A stretch of DNA of 64,000 nt. Source: Streptomyces sp. DH5 (lineage in GTDB: Bacteria; Actinomycetota; Actinomycetes; Streptomycetales; Streptomycetaceae). The stretch spans positions 62,001 through 126,000 of the forward strand of contig NZ_JAHWGP010000018.1 of assembly GCF_020873915.1 (NCBI RefSeq). The letters run 5' to 3'. The notes beneath the pieces were generated by a model, which had not been told where the DNA came from, made no database searches, and worked only from the letters and a program-made list of their open reading frames with translations. The translations under genes were made by a program, and so were the position numbers. Position 1 is the first letter of the stretch. Each line of letters starts with the position of its first letter. Positions 8,841-18,905 of the stretch are shown here, in pieces.

Positions 8841-10082
8841 CTACAGCCGGACGACGATCAGGGCGATGTCGTCCGGTCCGCCGTCGGCCACGCCCAGGCG
8901 CGCGAGCAGGGTGTCCGCCAGGTCCTCGGGTCCCAGCCGGGCGTGCTGTGTGACGGCCTCGGTGAGGCGGAGCAGCCCCGTGTCGATGTCCTCACCACGG
9001 CGTTCGACGAGTCCGTCGGTGTACAGCACGAGGGTGTCGCCCGGCGCGTACGACACCGTCGCCTGAGGGCGTGGTGTCTGGTCGGTCAGGACGCCCAGGG
9101 GCGGGTCGGTCGCCTTGTCGAGCAGTTCGGCGGTGCCGTCCGGGCGGGACAGGACCGGGGGGAGGTGCCCGGCGCTGGTGTAGGTGATCCGGTGGTTGCG
9201 CCGGTCGACGACCGCCTTGGCCGCGGTCGTCGCGAGCGCGCTCTCGAACGTACGGGCGTACCCGCTGAGGACGTCCATGGCCTTGCCGGGCTCGGGGATG
9301 GCCCGGACGGCCGCGGAGAGGGCGCTGCGGAGCATGCCCATCACGGCGGCGGCTTCCAGACCGTGGCCGACCACGTCGCCGACCGCGACGGTGAACTTGT
9401 CGTCGGGGAGGTCGACCACGTCGTACCAGTCGCCGCAGATGTTGAGGGACCGGGTGGCCGGCATGTACCGCACGGCGATCTCACCGTGGCCCGCCAGGTC
9501 CGGGGCGTGCAGCATCGCCTTCTGCAGGGTGAGGGCGGTCAGGCGCTCCCAGTCGCGTGCGTCGCGCAGCTCCTCGTTGACGAGCATGAGGTCCTGCGCG
9601 CGGGTGAACAGTTCCAGCTCGATGCCCTCCTGATCCCCGCGGGCGTCCCCCGGCACGCCCCGCAGGGGACGGGACAGCATGTACTCCGTCAGGTCCTCCA
9701 CCCGGTGGATGATCCACCGGACCTCTCCGTCCGGCCCCAGAACGGGGGTGTTCACCGGGGACCACCACCTCGTCTGGAACACTCCGGGGCGTCCGGCGGC
9801 GACGAGGTCGTACCGCTGTACCGCCATGGTGTCGGGCTGCTTGGAACGCAGAACCCGCTCCAGTGAGGCGGTCAGGTTGTGCACTCCGTCGGCGGTCGGA
9901 TCATCCGGATTGTCGGGGTGGACCTCGAAGAGCCGACGGCCGACGAGCTCGTCCCGCGTCCGGCCGGTGACCTGGAGGTAGGCGTCGTTGACCTCGACGA
10001 TCACCAGATCGGGGGACAGCACCAGGTAAGGGCTGGGCGTCGCGGCGAACAACGCCGGGTAGTCGATTCGCGGTGTGCTCAC
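8841..10082 (-). CDS. PAS-SpoIIE (PP2C) serine phosphatase
   Basis: A 413-residue protein with an N-terminal PAS domain (about residues 8-130: PSPYLVLSPDLVIVEVNDAY) and a C-terminal SpoIIE/PP2C phosphatase domain (from about 190: ICGDWYDV, VGDVVGHGLEAA, YTSAGHLPP, LYTDGLVERR, DDIALIVVRL). The metal-binding Asp residues are present. Such proteins dephosphorylate STAS anti-anti-sigma factors in response to a signal sensed by PAS. The GTG start at 10082 has GGAGAG 5 bases upstream; longer frames start in an Arg-rich stretch unlike protein. There is no STAS or kinase partner adjacent. A second, GAF-type phosphatase lies at 42355. Confidence 0.88.
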   Translation of the reverse strand: MSTPRIDYPALFAATPSPYLVLSPDLVIVEVNDAYLQVTGRTRDELVGRRLFEVHPDNPDDPTADGVHNLTASLERVLRSKQPDTMAVQRYDLVAAGRPGVFQTRWWSPVNTPVLGPDGEVRWIIHRVEDLTEYMLSRPLRGVPGDARGDQEGIELELFTRAQDLMLVNEELRDARDWERLTALTLQKAMLHAPDLAGHGEIAVRYMPATRSLNICGDWYDVVDLPDDKFTVAVGDVVGHGLEAAAVMGMLRSALSAAVRAIPEPGKAMDVLSGYARTFESALATTAAKAVVDRRNHRITYTSAGHLPPVLSRPDGTAELLDKATDPPLGVLTDQTPRPQATVSYAPGDTLVLYTDGLVERRGEDIDTGLLRLTEAVTQHARLGPEDLADTLLARLGVADGGPDDIALIVVRL

Positions 10083-10225
10083 GTGCGCTCTCCCCGTCCG
10101 TCCGAGGGCCCTTGTACGCCCTCTGCCTCCATTCGACCACGCGACCGGCTCGGGGCGGGGGCGGCCGGCTCGCCACGGACAGCGGCCGGACGCGCCCGTC
10201 GCGGGCGGCCGGCGCGGCATCCCGC

Positions 10226-10441
10226 TCAGCGGAGGCTGTTGCGCAGGCGCGCGACGGCGGCCTGCAGGTCGTCGAAAGCGCGCTGCTCCTGGCGCGGAGT
10301 CGTCCGGGCCGTCGGGAACAGGCTGTCGCGTGCTGCCCGGGCCCGGGCGTAGGCGTCGAAGCGGACGACGACCTCGTCGATCAGCTCCTGTGGTCGGGGA
10401 AGCGGCTCACGGGAATCGTCTCGGCGCGGCATGGCGGTCAT
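10226..10441 (-). CDS. Small hypothetical protein
   Basis: A 71-residue acidic/basic protein beginning MTAMPRRDDSREPLPRPQEL, with a predicted helical body (FDAYARARAARDSLF, FDDLQAAVARLRN). No family is recognised. The ATG at 10441 is a choice; there is no clear ribosome site and the open frame extends upstream to 10615 into Arg/Pro-rich sequence. It lies 143 bp downstream of, and in line with, the SpoIIE phosphatase gene start, so it could precede it in one transcript. Composition and codon use are compatible with a real gene. Confidence 0.45.
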   Translation of the reverse strand: MTAMPRRDDSREPLPRPQELIDEVVVRFDAYARARAARDSLFPTARTTPRQEQRAFDDLQAAVARLRNSLR

Positions 10442-10715
10442 TTCGGGAGGGAGGAGGGGCTGTGTGCGCCGCGGGACGCGGCGTTCCCGTCGGTCGACCG
10501 GTCCGCGGATCCTCCGTCTGCTCGACGGCGGGACCGGACGCCGCCCGGGATTCCCGGCGCACAGGGATGAACCATAGACACTCTCCCGTGCCCGGACCGG
10601 TCGGCAGGTCGGCAACCTTCCGGGCCGCCCGACTGCCGGGAGCAGGCAGGCTGGAGGGCGAGCCCGGCCGATCGGCCCCCGGGGTGTCGTTCCGGGGCCG
10701 GTGGCGGCCCACTCC

Positions 10716-10735
10716 CGTGCCGTGCCGTGCCGTGC
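10716..10735. repeat. Four tandem CGTGC units
   Basis: Four perfect 5-bp units within the gene-free stretch. A simple repeat, probably slippage-generated. Confidence 0.8.
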
Positions 10736-10995
10736 CGGGATCGCGGTCCGTTCCGCTGCCCGTCACTTGCCCCGGGCCCGAAACCTCCGCTCGGGGGAGG
10801 GGGCAGGGTGCCTGACCGCGGCCGTCACCCGCCTGGTCAGGGGGCTCCGGCGACCCCGGTGGTCGAGCCGCCCCGGCGCGACGAAGAAGCCGGGCAGGCT
10901 CCCACGGGGACGGGACCGGAGAGAAGCCGTGGAGCCGCGGGCCCCTTGGGCGATCCCCGCGCGGGCCCCGGTCCGGTCCGACGCATACCGGAGAG

Positions 10996-11311
10996 CGCGC
11001 GGGCCGGTCTCCGACACCGCACGGACGGGAGCCCTGACGATGGCGGCATCGGTGCCGGGACGAGGAGCAGCCGGTATCCGCACTCGTCCCCCATGCTTCC
11101 ACCGGCGGACTCCCTGCCCGCGACCGGAGTTCGGCGCCCCCGGTGGCGCCGGCAACCGTCGTCTCCGCGCCGTACGCAGGCTCGCGCACGCAGAAGCCGT
11201 GCGGGTCGGCCGGCGTCCGACGGCCCGTGACGACGAACGGCACCGTCCACCGTCCTGCACGTCGGTCTGCCCGGTCCCCCGTCCGTGCGGTGTCGGAGAC
11301 CGGCCCGCGCG
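10996..11311. repeat. Pair of 34-bp perfect inverted repeats
   Basis: The arms are 10996-11029 and 11278-11311. They are exact reverse complements over 34 bp, containing GGTCTCCGACACCGCACGG, and enclose 248 bp without a gene. A perfect match of this length is not expected by chance even at this GC. I do not recognise it as an IS end. It could be a large hairpin, a recombination scar or a small non-autonomous element. Confidence 0.8.
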
Positions 11312-11511
11312 GCCTGCGGCCCCGGGCCACGGCCGTGCACCGGGTGTGGCGCGGGATGCGCCCGGCCCGACCCCCGGCCGACGACGGCCCCGCCGCGGGA
11401 AGACCGGAAACCGGCTCACGCCTGCGAAGAGCGGCGGCACCACCCGGAGCGCCACCCCACCGCGAGCGAACCCCCGGGCACCACCCGCAGGGCGGCAGCC
11501 CGCCCCCGCTC

Positions 11512-11552
11512 CGTGTCACCCGGGCGCGCGACGGCGGTGGCCGGGTGACACG
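11512..11552 (-). terminator. Hairpin downstream of the LacI gene
   Basis: CGTGTCACCCGG (11512-11523) and its exact complement at 11541-11552 form a 12-bp stem with a 17-base loop, 101 bp beyond the LacI stop. It is a probable terminator without a U-tract. Confidence 0.55.
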
Positions 11553-11652
11553 CCGGTGGCCGGCCCCGTCACCGGGACGGGCGCGGTACCGGTGCCGCAC
11601 GCGCGGCGGCACCGGACAGCCGGGGACACCACAGGACTGACGCCCGCCGGCT

Positions 11653-12666
11653 TCATGACGACTGGCGCACCACCAGCTCCGTCGGCAGTGTCACCTGCTG
11701 CCGGGGCGCGCCGTGCCGGGTGATGTCGGTCAGGATGCGGGCCATGGTGCGGCCCAGTTCCTCCACCGGCTGACGCACCGTCGTCAGGGGCGGGTCGGTG
11801 TGCCGGGCGAGGACGGAGTCCTCGAAGCCCACCACGGCGACATCGCCGGGCACCTGCCGCTTCTGACGCCGCAGTTCGGCCAGTGCGCCGACCGCCATCA
11901 GGTCGGACGCGGCGAAGACGGCGTCCAGATCCGGCACGCGTTCAAGAAGCAAACGCATGGCGCGGCCGCCGCTCTCCTCGCTGAAGTCGCCGCTCTCGAC
12001 CAGCAGTTCGCGCGCCGGTACGCCCGCCTCCTCGTGCGCGGCGCGCCACCCGGCCAGCCGGCTGCGGCCGACGTCCATGTCCTGGGGCCCGGTGATCGTG
12101 GCGATCCGCTTCCTGCCGTGGCCCAGCAGGTGCCGGACGGCCTCGGCGGCCCCGCCGGCGTTGTCGGAGTTGACGTAGCTCAGTTGCTCGCCCGCGTCAC
12201 GCCGGCCGGCGAGCACGGTGGGCAGGCCCATCTCCTCCAGCATGCCGGGCAGCCGGTCCTCGGCGTGGACGGAGACCAGCAGGACGCCGTCGACACGGCG
12301 TGTCGCCACCGACTCGGTGAGCTGGTCCCGTTCGGCCTGGTCGCGTACCAGCATGAGCTGCAACTGGGTGCGGGTCTCGGCGAGGGAACCGCTGACGCCG
12401 CGGATCAGCGCGGCGAAGAACGGTTCCGAGCCGAGCCGGCTCTCCGACTCGGGGATCACCAGGGCCACGGCGTCGGTGCGGTTGGTCACCAGTCCCCGGG
12501 CGACCGAATTGGGAACGTAGTTGAGCTCCTTGATCGCCGCCAGGACCCTGGCCCGCGCGTCGGCGCTGACCAGGTCGGAGCCGTTCACGACGCGGGAGAC
12601 CGTGGTGCGGCCCACGCCGGCGCGGGCGGCGACCGTTTTGATCGTGGGACGGCGGTTGCTGCTCAT
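11653..12666 (-). CDS. LacI-family repressor of the oligosaccharide uptake operon
   Basis: A 337-residue LacI/GalR regulator starting MSSNRRPTIKTVAARAGVGR, with HTH (TTVSRVVNGSD), hinge (YVPNSVARGLV) and a sugar-binding domain (SVHAEDRLPGM, SDNAGGAAEAV, VVGFEDSVLARHTDPPLTTV). It is divergent from the ABC transporter and beta-glucosidase genes, the arrangement of cebR in Streptomyces, and should repress them and itself. Its HTH is less like CebR than that of the paralogue at 4083, and the operators in front of the transporter differ from the CebR box, so its specificity may be shifted. The ATG at 12666 has GGGGGAG upstream. The actual inducer is unknown. Confidence 0.88.
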   Translation of the reverse strand: MSSNRRPTIKTVAARAGVGRTTVSRVVNGSDLVSADARARVLAAIKELNYVPNSVARGLVTNRTDAVALVIPESESRLGSEPFFAALIRGVSGSLAETRTQLQLMLVRDQAERDQLTESVATRRVDGVLLVSVHAEDRLPGMLEEMGLPTVLAGRRDAGEQLSYVNSDNAGGAAEAVRHLLGHGRKRIATITGPQDMDVGRSRLAGWRAAHEEAGVPARELLVESGDFSEESGGRAMRLLLERVPDLDAVFAASDLMAVGALAELRRQKRQVPGDVAVVGFEDSVLARHTDPPLTTVRQPVEELGRTMARILTDITRHGAPRQQVTLPTELVVRQSS

Positions 12667-12815
12667 GTGCTCCCCCTCGGCGGCCGCGGCGGCGACGCCT
12701 GCCGCGGAGGTGACCTGCGGCAATTCTTGCAGACCCGGGCCCCGGTGAAGCACCCGACGGGGTCCGGGAGGTGAACACCGCGCCGGACCCGCGCCACCGA
12801 GTTGCTTTCAAGTTA

Positions 12816-12821
12816 TTGACA
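12816..12821 (+). promoter_or_regulatory. Possible -35 element of the transporter operon
   Basis: A perfect TTGACA. Only a poor -10 (AGTCTT) follows at 18 bp. Its position just before the operator pair supports a promoter here, but the -10 is uncertain. Confidence 0.35.
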
Positions 12822-12855
12822 GATCGGCCCGCTGCCAGGAGTCTTCCAAACGCGA

Positions 12856-12891
12856 TGGGAACGTGCCCACCCCGAGTTGGGCACGTTCCCA
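12856..12891. promoter_or_regulatory. Paired LacI-type operators, variant of the CebR box
   Basis: TGGGAACGTGCCCA (12856-12869) and TGGGCACGTTCCCA (12878-12891) are exact reverse complements of each other, and each is itself an imperfect palindrome around ACGT. Their centres are 22 bp apart, about two helical turns, which suits two repressor dimers on one DNA face. The outer TGGG/CCCA matches CebR boxes but the core AGCGCT is replaced. They lie 76 bp before the transporter start codon. Confidence 0.75.
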
Positions 12892-12966
12892 CTTGGATCA
12901 GAGCCGCTGTAGTCATCGCAGAACACGCCACTCCGATGTGTCAGCGCCGTCGCTAGGAGGAGACCC

Positions 12967-14274
12967 ATGGGAACTCTCGGTTCACTGCGCACGAGGGCGG
13001 TGGCGACCGTCGCCGCCGTCGGTGCGCTGGCACTCGTCGTCGGCTGCGGCGGCGGCGGTGATTCGGTCACCGGCGGTGGGAAGAAGGACGGCAAGGTCAC
13101 CATCACGATGGGCCTGTTCGGCGTGATGGGCATCAAGGAAACGGGACTCCTGGAGAAGTACGAGAAGGAGAACCCCGGTGTCGACATCAAGGCCGAGATC
13201 GCCGGCGACGAGCAGACGTACTACACCGCGCTGCAGACCAGGCTCGCCGCGGGCAACGGTCTGAAGGACATCCAGGGCATAGAGATCGGCCGGGCCAAGG
13301 AGATCACCGAGACCCAGTCCGACAAGTTCGCCGACTTCGCCGGAACCGCGGGCACCGACCACTTCCTGCCCTGGAAGCAGTCCCAGATCAGCACCGGGAA
13401 CGGCAAGGTGCTGGGCCTGGGCACCGACATCGGCCCGATGGCGGTCTGTTACCGCAAGGACTACTTCGAGAAGGCCGGCCTGCCGACCGACCGGGAAGAG
13501 GTCGGCAAGCTGTGGGAGGGCGACTGGAACAAGTACGTCGAGGTCGGCCGCACCTTCAAGAAGGACTTCAAGGGCGGCGACGTGGCGTTCATGGACTCGG
13601 CCAGCGGCCTGTTCAACGCCATGGTCTACGGCCACTCCGAGCAGTACTACAACGAGAAGGGCGACCTGATCCACGACACGAACCCGGTCGTCAAGGACGC
13701 CTGGGCGCTGTCCTCCGACGCCGGTGAGGAGGGACTGACCGCCAAACTGCGCCAGTTCCAGCCGGGTTGGGACCCCGGCCTGGCCAACGGCACGTTCGCG
13801 ACCGCGGTGTGCCCGGCCTGGATGCTCAGCCACATCAGTGAGAAGGCCGGTGCGGCGAACAAGGGCAAGTGGGACGTCGCCAGGGCACCCAAGGGCGCCA
13901 ACTGGGGCGGGGCCTTCCTCAGCGTGGTCGAGAAGAGCCCGGTGAAGGAGGAGGCGCAGAAGCTCGTCGCCTGGCTGACCGCGCCGGAGCAGCAGGCCCA
14001 CATCTTCACGGAGATCGGCAACATCCCGTCCTCGCAGAAGGCGCTGGAGAGCGACGCGGTGAAGAACGCCAAGTCGGAGTACTTCGGCGACGCCCCGATC
14101 GGCCAGATCTTCGGCGCGGCCGCCCAGGAGATCCCCGACAAGCAGGTCCTCGGCCGCAAGGACGGCACCATCAAGGACACCTTCTCGCAGGGCCTGGCCC
14201 TGGTCGAGCAGGGAACCGCGCGTGACGAGGCGTGGAACACCACCATGAAGCGCATCGAGAAGGCGGTCGGCTGA
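12967..14274 (+). CDS. CebE-like sugar-binding lipoprotein of an ABC transporter
   Basis: A 435-residue extracytoplasmic solute-binding protein, family 1. The signal peptide ends in the lipobox VVGC, followed by a Gly-rich linker, so it is lipid-anchored at the outer membrane face. The mature part shows the family pattern: LLEKYEKENPGVDIKAEI, repeated Trp/Tyr sugar-stacking candidates (YYTALQTRL, FLPWKQSQI, PAWMLS) and the C-terminal lobe VAWLTAPEQQ. It should bind cello- or related oligosaccharides and deliver them to the two permeases downstream. No ATPase gene is present; Streptomyces importers of this class usually share MsiK. The ribosome site AGGAGGAG is strong. Confidence 0.9.
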   Translation: MGTLGSLRTRAVATVAAVGALALVVGCGGGGDSVTGGGKKDGKVTITMGLFGVMGIKETGLLEKYEKENPGVDIKAEIAGDEQTYYTALQTRLAAGNGLKDIQGIEIGRAKEITETQSDKFADFAGTAGTDHFLPWKQSQISTGNGKVLGLGTDIGPMAVCYRKDYFEKAGLPTDREEVGKLWEGDWNKYVEVGRTFKKDFKGGDVAFMDSASGLFNAMVYGHSEQYYNEKGDLIHDTNPVVKDAWALSSDAGEEGLTAKLRQFQPGWDPGLANGTFATAVCPAWMLSHISEKAGAANKGKWDVARAPKGANWGGAFLSVVEKSPVKEEAQKLVAWLTAPEQQAHIFTEIGNIPSSQKALESDAVKNAKSEYFGDAPIGQIFGAAAQEIPDKQVLGRKDGTIKDTFSQGLALVEQGTARDEAWNTTMKRIEKAVG

Positions 14275-14295
14275 CCGGTCCTCCCCGCGACGGTC

Positions 14296-14328
14296 CCGGG
14301 CCCGCCGGCATGGCGCCGGCGGGCCCGG
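14296..14328 (+). terminator. Intercistronic hairpin, likely attenuator
   Basis: CCGGGCCCGCCGGC (14296-14309) and its exact complement at 14315-14328 form a 14-bp stem with a 5-base loop between the binding-protein and first permease genes. Such hairpins usually lower expression of permeases relative to the binding protein or protect the upstream mRNA. Confidence 0.65.
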
Positions 14329-14366
14329 ACCCCGGTCCACACATCCGCTCTCAGGAAGGAAGTCCG

Positions 14367-15362
14367 GTGGCCACCTCCACCACCAAGGCCCCGGCGGGCG
14401 AGGAGCCGCCGGCCGGGCCGAGCACCCCAGGCGACCCGGGAACCGCCCGGCGGCGCAGTGCGCTGCTGCACCGGCTGGACGTCAAGGGCGCGCCGTTCGC
14501 GTTCGTCGCGCCGTTCTTCATCGTCTTCGCCGCGTTCAGCTTCTACCCTCTCGTCTACACCTCGTGGATCTCCCTGCACGACGTGGAACTGGCCACCCTC
14601 GACGTCATGGAGTGGGTGGCGTTCGACAACTACGTCGAACTGTGGGGCGATTCACGCTTCTGGAACGCGCTGGCCAACACCATCACCATCGGCGTCATCT
14701 CCACGGTGCCGCAGCTGCTGATGGCGCTCGGCCTGGCCCACCTGCTCAACTACCGCATGCGCGCCTCGCTGTTCTTCCGCGTGGCCTCGCTGGTGCCGTA
14801 CGCCACCTCGGTCGCCGCCGCGGCGCTGGTCTTCACCATGATCTTCGAGCGCGACTTCGGCATGATCAACTGGGCGCTCGGCGCGTTCGGCATCGACCCG
14901 GTGAACTGGGAGGCCGACAAGTGGCCCGCCCAGCTCGCCATCTCGACCATCGTCATCTGGCGCTGGACCGGCTACAACGCGCTGCTCTACCTGGCCGCCA
15001 TGCAGGCCATCCCCGCCGACCGGTACGAGGCGGCCTCCCTCGACGGCGCCTCCCGGTGGAAGCAGTTCACCCACGTCACCGTCCCGGGCATCCGTTCCAC
15101 CATCGTCTTCACCATCGTGCTCTCCACGATCGGAGCCACCCAGCTCTTCGGTGAACCGCTGATCTTCGGCCAGGGCCCGAACGGCATCACCGGCGGCGCG
15201 GACAACCAGTACCAGACGCTGGGCCTGCTGCTGTACGAGGAGGGCTGGAAGCACTACCAGATGGGCCGCTCGGCGACGGTCGCCTGGGCGATGTTCATGA
15301 TGCTCGTCCTCGCCTTCGTGGCGCAGCGCCTGATCAAGCGCCTGCGTTCCCGTACGTCCTGA
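14367..15362 (+). CDS. Sugar ABC transporter permease, MalF/CebF type
   Basis: A 331-residue membrane protein with a Pro/Ala-rich cytoplasmic N-terminus of about 40 residues and six hydrophobic segments. It carries the EAA loop YEAASLDGASRWKQF that docks the ATPase. It forms the channel with the second permease. The GTG start at 14367 has GGAAGGA upstream; the open frame is longer but runs through the intercistronic hairpin. It is the second gene of the operon. Confidence 0.9.
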   Translation: MATSTTKAPAGEEPPAGPSTPGDPGTARRRSALLHRLDVKGAPFAFVAPFFIVFAAFSFYPLVYTSWISLHDVELATLDVMEWVAFDNYVELWGDSRFWNALANTITIGVISTVPQLLMALGLAHLLNYRMRASLFFRVASLVPYATSVAAAALVFTMIFERDFGMINWALGAFGIDPVNWEADKWPAQLAISTIVIWRWTGYNALLYLAAMQAIPADRYEAASLDGASRWKQFTHVTVPGIRSTIVFTIVLSTIGATQLFGEPLIFGQGPNGITGGADNQYQTLGLLLYEEGWKHYQMGRSATVAWAMFMMLVLAFVAQRLIKRLRSRTS

Positions 15363-15374
15363 CCTGGAGTCGTC

Positions 15375-16298
15375 ATGACCATCCACAGCCTCCCGGCCCG
15401 GACGGACGCCCCGGCCCGGACCCCCGACGACAAGCCGGCCCGCCGCGGCGGCCGCCGGCTCCTGCGCGAGCGCGCCGGGCGCCAGCACCACGCCGGTCCC
15501 CTCGCCTACGTCCTGCTCGTCATCATGGCGGTGCTCTCCATCTTCCCGCTGTACTGGACGATGGTGGCCGCCTCCACCGACAACACACGGGTCAGCCAGA
15601 CCCCGCCCCCCTTCCTGCCCGGACCGAACCTCTTCAGCAACCTCGCCCGCGCCTGGGACGAGGCGGCCATGGGCAAGGCCATGATCAACAGTCTGATCGT
15701 GGCCGGGGTGATCGCCCTGTCCACGGTGATGTTCGCGACGCTGGCCGGATTCGCCTTCGCCAAACTGCGCTTCAAGGGCCGCAACGTCCTGCTGATGCTG
15801 GTGATCGGCACGATGATGGTGCCGCCGCAGCTGGGCGTCGTCCCCCTGTTCATGATGATGTCGGAGCTCGGCTGGTCACAGCAGCTGCCCGCCGTCATCT
15901 TCCCCACACTGGTGAGCGCGGTCGGTGTGTTCTTCATGCGGCAGTACCTCTCCGAGGCACTGCCGGACGAACTCGTCGAGGCCGGGCGCGTGGACGGGGC
16001 GCACTCGCTGCGCATCTTCTGGAGCATCGTGCTGCCCGTCGCCAGGCCCGCCATGGCGGTCCTGTTCATGATCACGTTCGTGCACGCGTGGAACGACTTC
16101 TTCTGGCCGTTCGTGGTGCTCGACATGACCAACCCGACGGTCCCCGTCGCCCTGACCCAGCTCAGCGCCGGCTACGTCCGTGACCAGTCGCTGATCATGG
16201 CGGGCGCGCTGCTCGGCACGCTGCCGCTGCTGGCGATGTTCATCGTGTTCGGCCGCCAGATCGTCAGCGGCATCATGGCCGGCGCCGTCAAGGGCTGA
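15375..16298 (+). CDS. Sugar ABC transporter permease, MalG/CebG type
   Basis: A 307-residue membrane protein with six hydrophobic segments after a charged N-terminus. The EAA motif ELVEAGRVDGAHSLRIF contacts the ATPase. The C-terminus (FGRQIVSGIMAGAVKG) is typical of MalG-type subunits. It starts 12 bp after the first permease stop with GGAG as ribosome site, so the two are translationally close and should be made in equal amounts. Confidence 0.9.
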   Translation: MTIHSLPARTDAPARTPDDKPARRGGRRLLRERAGRQHHAGPLAYVLLVIMAVLSIFPLYWTMVAASTDNTRVSQTPPPFLPGPNLFSNLARAWDEAAMGKAMINSLIVAGVIALSTVMFATLAGFAFAKLRFKGRNVLLMLVIGTMMVPPQLGVVPLFMMMSELGWSQQLPAVIFPTLVSAVGVFFMRQYLSEALPDELVEAGRVDGAHSLRIFWSIVLPVARPAMAVLFMITFVHAWNDFFWPFVVLDMTNPTVPVALTQLSAGYVRDQSLIMAGALLGTLPLLAMFIVFGRQIVSGIMAGAVKG

Positions 16299-17804
<1,506 letters not shown>

Positions 17805-17912
17805 CCTCCCCGGGACGCCGCCCGCACGTCCGCCCCGTGCCCCGCGACCCGCCGGGCGCGGAGGCGGACTGCTCCCGGCGGTGACGGGCGGCCCCTGAGA
17901 GCCGTCGCGGGG

Positions 17913-18335
17913 CTACGGCGAGTCCGTCGCCACCGGTGCCGGAGTGGGGACGACGTCGTGCCCCGGCGAGACGCCGGGACCGTCCGTCGCGACCGGCGGG
18001 CCGGGCGGCGACCCGGCGGGTTCCGGCGACGCGGACCGACTGCTCGGCGCGGGGGAGGGCGACTCGGGCACCGGGGGCGGGGCCAGCGGAACCGTGGGGG
18101 AGACGGGCCGGTCGGCGTCCACCGCGTCGTCCAGCGGCAGGGCGATGAGCGCGGCGACGGCGCATGCCAGGCCGACACCGGCCGCGGCCCGCGTCCGCCT
18201 GCGCCGCGCCGCCCCGCGGCGGATCGCCTCGAATCGCCCCGCGGGCGGGCCGAGGTAGTCGGACGTGGGCCGCAGGACGACGGCGAGGGGGTCGTCGGAC
18301 GCGAACTCCGGGTCCTCGTCAGAGCGAGTGATCAA
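17913..18335 (-). CDS. Single-pass membrane protein, likely ECF sigma partner
   Basis: A 140-residue protein: an N-terminal cytoplasmic region of about 45 residues with an Arg-rich patch (RRGAARRRRTRAA), one hydrophobic segment (VGLACAVAALIALPL), then a Pro/Ser-rich extracytoplasmic tail. No anti-sigma zinc motif is seen. Its start overlaps the end of the ECF sigma gene by 17 bp, so the two are translationally coupled. In actinomycetes a short membrane protein directly after an ECF gene is often its regulator; here that is inference from position and topology. Confidence 0.7.
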   Translation of the reverse strand: MITRSDEDPEFASDDPLAVVLRPTSDYLGPPAGRFEAIRRGAARRRRTRAAAGVGLACAVAALIALPLDDAVDADRPVSPTVPLAPPPVPESPSPAPSSRSASPEPAGSPPGPPVATDGPGVSPGHDVVPTPAPVATDSP

Positions 18336-18810
18336 GGCTTCTCCTCAGGTGGGCGCGGAGCAGTTCCCGGGCCGCGTGGAGATCGGCCTTGACGGTGCCT
18401 TCCTTGCGGCCGGTCACGGCGGACACCTCCCGGACCGGCATGTCAGCGTAGTAGTGCAGCAGGATCGGCACACGCAGTCGTTCCGGCAGGGACTGCACGA
18501 GCAGGCGCACGGAGGGGTCGGACTCCTCGGTGTGCGGCCGGACGGCTGCCTCGGTTCCGGCCCGGTGCACGGCCCTGCGCTCACGCTCGAGTCTGCGCCA
18601 GTGGTCCCGGACCAGGTTGGCCGCGGTGACGTAGAGGAAACCCCGGGGTTCCGTGACGGAAGTCCACCGCGACCACAGCCGGGTGAACGCCTCCGAGGCG
18701 ATCTCGTGGGCCGTCTCGTCGTCGTCGACCAGCCGGCGGCACCAGCCGGCAAGGCGCGGATAGAGGGCGGCGAACAGCTCGGACGCTGCCTGCTCGCGGG
18801 ACCGTTTCAC
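18319..18810 (-). CDS. ECF RNA polymerase sigma factor, SigE-like
   Basis: A 163-residue group 4 sigma factor. Region 2 lies at about residues 10-75 (LFAALYPRLAGWCRRLVDDD, EIASEAFTRLWSRW, YVTAANLVRDHWR) and region 4 at about 105-155 (LPERLRVPILLHYYADMPVR, EVSAVTGRKEGTVKADLHAA). The GTG start at 18810 is preceded by GGAGAG; the much longer open frame upstream runs antisense through the sortase area. It is the third gene of a minus-strand unit with a surface protein and sortase, so it may control or be controlled with the cell surface. Confidence 0.88.
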   Translation of the reverse strand: MKRSREQAASELFAALYPRLAGWCRRLVDDDETAHEIASEAFTRLWSRWTSVTEPRGFLYVTAANLVRDHWRRLERERRAVHRAGTEAAVRPHTEESDPSVRLLVQSLPERLRVPILLHYYADMPVREVSAVTGRKEGTVKADLHAARELLRAHLRRSLDHSL

Positions 18811-18905
18811 TGCTCTCCATGGTCGTGGTGGCACCGGTGTCGCATCGCCGGCGGAAGGGGTCCGGGGCCGCCGGCGCACGGCGCGGCCCCGGATCCGAGG
18901 GAAGG

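Larger units (their letters stand above)
10442..11652. other. 1.2 kb GC-rich stretch without a convincing gene
   Basis: Several overlapping open frames exist on both strands, but all translate to Arg/Pro/Gly-rich text without domains, ribosome sites or consistent third-position bias. The stretch holds a CGTGC tandem repeat, a 34-bp inverted repeat and, at its end, a hairpin facing the LacI gene. Confidence 0.55.

Noticed and set aside
10570-11730. Several long overlapping frames on both strands
   Set aside because: Arg/Pro-rich in every frame, no ribosome site, no domain; open because stop codons are rare at this GC.
12770-12966. Expected exact CebR box before the transporter operon
   Set aside because: TGGGAGCGCTCCCA is not present; a different operator pair is found instead.
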